Positions 43,595 to 46,216 of a stretch of 46,216 nt of DNA are shown here, piece after piece. The stretch's first letter is position 1, and every line of letters begins with the position of its first letter. Location of the stretch: contig JANQBS010000289.1 of assembly GCA_033085395.1 (NCBI GenBank), positions 1 through 46,216 of the forward strand, read 5' to 3'. The position numbers and the translations under genes are program-made. The notes under the pieces were generated by a model. That model did no database searches and was not told where the DNA came from. It saw only the letters and a list, made by a program, of their open reading frames with translations. The stretch is from Xanthoparmelia taractica. Lineage: Eukaryota; Ascomycota; Lecanoromycetes; Lecanorales; Parmeliaceae.

Positions 43595-46132
43595 ACTTTT
43601 AATATTTTTTTAATATATTTTTAAAATATTAAAAAAAGACATTATATTATTAGATAATAAAACTTTATTCTATTATATACGTGTAAAGCGATCTCGCGAG
43701 AATCTATCTATCTTTAAAATTAATATATTTATAATATATTAAAAGAAAAACGAAATAATTATTTGCTCGCTCGAGCGCTTCTATTATATAGATTTAAATA
43801 TATATTATAATAACAAGTCTATTAAGTTCTATTTCGATCGTATATAATTTCTATTAATAAATTTTTAATATATTATTAATATATTAACGTAACTTCTCTT
43901 CTTATAAATCTATTATTAATTATATAAAATCTTATAAAGTTAACGATATCGTAAGTTAAAATTTAATACGTTCTTAATATCTTTTTAATATATTTATAAT
44001 TAATTATTATTTATTCTATCTTATTTAAAATTATATTTAAAAATATTCGCATAAAGAATAAAAATATATATTATATTTTTAATTTATTTTTATTATATAA
44101 TATTATACTACGATTTAAATATATTACTAACGTATTATTAATATATTAAAATACTTAAGAAAGATTTAATAAGTCGTAAATAACGAAATATTATAGAATA
44201 ACTAGAATAAATTTATTTCTAATAATTATTTCAAGCTCGAATTCGAGTAAATTAAAATAAATTTCTATATTTATAAGTAAAGATATTATTAATTGAAAGA
44301 GACTCTAGTTTAATTAACTACTTTTCTAATCTTTAAAATCTCTTATTCTTCTTCTAGTAATAGATGTAAATATTAATAGATATATTCTTTCTTTATAATA
44401 ATATATTAAAGTATTAAAATGTTACGAGTGTGACGATCACATAGATTTGCAATATTAAGTCGGCTTACCTTCCCGCGACTTACCTTCCCAATCGGGACTA
44501 GCCTCTATAGACCTTGACGTTCCTCGTAGATATTCCTTTCTAGATAAATAGTTTCTTCTTAGACTTAATTTATTCGTTATATATTACTATTAATTTAATC
44601 TAATTATAGTTTTAATATTAAATTAAGTCTTATTTTCTTATTACGCTCGTAAGACGTACGAGCTAAAAGAATTCGTTTATAATATAGTCGATAACTTCGA
44701 AAGACACTAACACGCATTATTTTAGAATTAATATCTCTTAAATTATACGAACGTATTATTAGAAGATCTAAATTATATAAAATTATTAAAGACTCGTAAG
44801 CAAGCGAGATTAAAGAAATTATAGCACGATAGCTCTTAAATTATATAAATTACTTTCTTATAGTTAAATATCAATAGCGTACTATAATTAAAATTAACTT
44901 ATATTAATTATTTAGACGAATTAAAGAACTATATCTCAACGACTCTTAATCTTTATAATATATTAAATAATTAAGAAACGAATACACACGCTCTTCGCAA
45001 AGAATCTCACTATAAAATTAATATTTACTTAATATACTCACTTAATATTTAATTTCGCGACGTGACTATAAATTACGCGATTAGTCTATCGATTAATATG
45101 CTCTAAACGTATTTCTAACACGATTTAGTTATTTTATTATTAATTAATATAGTAATTAAAGTCATATATATTCGCTAATAAAAATTACTTATATAATTTA
45201 CTTCTCGACGCCTCGCACTAATAAAGCGTTCTCTAAAGTTTATTCGCCTATAAGCAAACTTTATTTAAATAATTATTACTTATATTATAATTAATTTAAG
45301 GCACTTACTATAAACTTAGCTAAATTCGTTTTTATCGTATTAATTTTAATTTCGATTCGAGCGAGTTTCGCGTAAAAAAGTAATCTTATTTAAAAAATTA
45401 AAGAAAACTATTACTTTCTTATAAAATTAGATAATATCTTAATATCACACACTTAACGATTTATTTATAATCTCTATAGAATATCTCGTGATACGAAGTA
45501 AAGCGTAAGAGATTCTTAAATAAATATCGATCTCGTAATTTATTCTACGCTACTTCTTAACTTAGAACGTTATCTTAAAAATACTCTAAATTAATAAGTG
45601 TCGATATTATCTAAAGATATCTCTCGCGCACTTAAGAATCTTACTTTTATCTAAAATATATTTACTTAAGAATAATTAATTTAGTAAACTAATACGAATT
45701 TTAAAGAGTTTTTAATTATCTTAAATAAGCTTCGCGAATAACGCGATCTTAGAGTAAAAGTTATTTAATTATACGATTTCTTAATTAAAGAAACTTCGAA
45801 TTATAAATAAAAATATAAAAAAGAATAAAAGAAGAAGAAGAAGACTAGAATCGCACTCGATCGAATTTAAATAGCTTATAATTATCTATAATAATAAATT
45901 TAAAATCTTTAATATTAACTTCGAAAATCTTATAAGAAATTTATTAATTCGATATAGATTTAAACCCAAGCTAGACGCTTCGAAAAATTCTCTTATTCTT
46001 TAATATTAATTAATAATAAAGAATCTTAATAAGATAATTAAATTAGTTAAATATCTAGTAAATTGAAAATTAATTAAGATAATCAGAATCGCTTATGTTA
46101 AGTCACGCACTAATAAGAAAGTAGTTAAAATT
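43595..46132. other. RIP-degraded AT-rich repeat DNA
   Basis: Very AT-rich with stops in all frames. An island of ordinary composition at 44420-44535 begins TGTTACGAGTGTGACGATCAC, which looks like the edge of an LTR, and contains the direct repeat CTTACCTTCCC twice. The following DNA to 46100 may be degraded retroelement coding sequence, but I cannot assign a domain. Confidence 0.45.
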
Positions 46133-46216
46133 ACGGGTTGGAAAGGTGTGGTATCTGTTGAACATAGTCGTTTTTAACTTTTTTTTAACTTTTTTTAAAA
46201 AATTATATCTTTTTAA
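46133..46216 (+). mobile_element. MITE copy truncated by the window end
   Basis: Begins ACGGGTTGGAAAGGTGTGG and continues like 43321 onward (TTGAACATAGTCGTTTTTAAC) to the last base of the window. Confidence 0.8.

Noticed and set aside
1..46216. Secondary-metabolite cluster around the GMC oxidoreductase
   Set aside because: No synthase, transporter or cluster regulator is present; the neighbours are housekeeping genes.
1..46216. tRNA or rRNA genes
   Set aside because: I found no cloverleaf-compatible sequence with proper A and B boxes and no rRNA-like stretch by eye.

Overview
The window looks like a piece of a filamentous ascomycete (Pezizomycotina) chromosome. Spliced genes with short GT..AG introns (49-110 bp, often with a CTGAC/CTAAC branch site) sit in a normal-GC block from about 7.1 to 42.9 kb. 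That block is flanked and interrupted by extremely AT-rich, stop-riddled DNA at 1-6.9, 35.1-39.4 and 43.0-46.2 kb. This is the usual picture of transposon islands mutated by repeat-induced point mutation (RIP). A Leotiomycete or Dothideomycete is my guess; the sequence alone does not settle the class.

Repeat islands. Two copies of one tyrosine-recombinase retrotransposon (Ngaro/DIRS-like: reverse transcriptase followed by a recombinase-like domain) occupy about 634-5912 and 34922-39537. The second copy is nearly complete and its terminal repeats are laid out as A1 ... B1-A2-B2, the split-direct-repeat layout of Ngaro elements. The first copy is broken by three nested insertions (1-633, 1663-1937, 2924-4025) that share the terminal motif ACGGGTYGGAAAGGT. 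Two more short copies of that family lie at 43321-43594 and 46133-46216. The outermost ends of the retroelements escaped mutation while their internal duplicates did not.

Genes from left to right. (1) An SRPK-like kinase. (2) A four-exon NLR-like STAND protein: alpha/beta-hydrolase, NB-ARC, winged helix, with no C-terminal repeats. (3) Convergent to it, a helical TPR-like protein that may start with a winged-helix-like segment. (4) Mitochondrial-type formate dehydrogenase. (5) An Mso1/Sec1-binding-domain protein. (6) ER glucosidase I (GH63). (7) A GMC oxidoreductase with two opposite 1-nt frameshifts. (8) An ankyrin protein with a STAND-type N-terminal domain and one frameshift. (9) A small Cys/His-rich hypothetical protein. 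(10) A four-helix membrane protein. (11) An Mcr1-type NADH-cytochrome b5 reductase, also with two opposite 1-nt shifts.

How they fit together. Formate dehydrogenase, glucosidase I, Mso1 and Mcr1 are housekeeping functions in formate oxidation, N-glycan trimming, exocytosis and mitochondrial redox. The kinase, the NLR-like protein, its convergent TPR-like neighbour and the STAND/ankyrin protein are the accessory component and resemble fungal allorecognition/innate-immunity repertoires. The NLR-TPR convergent pair is the best candidate here for an unusual system. All exon joins were worked out by hand from reading frame and splice signals; no alignment or search was run.
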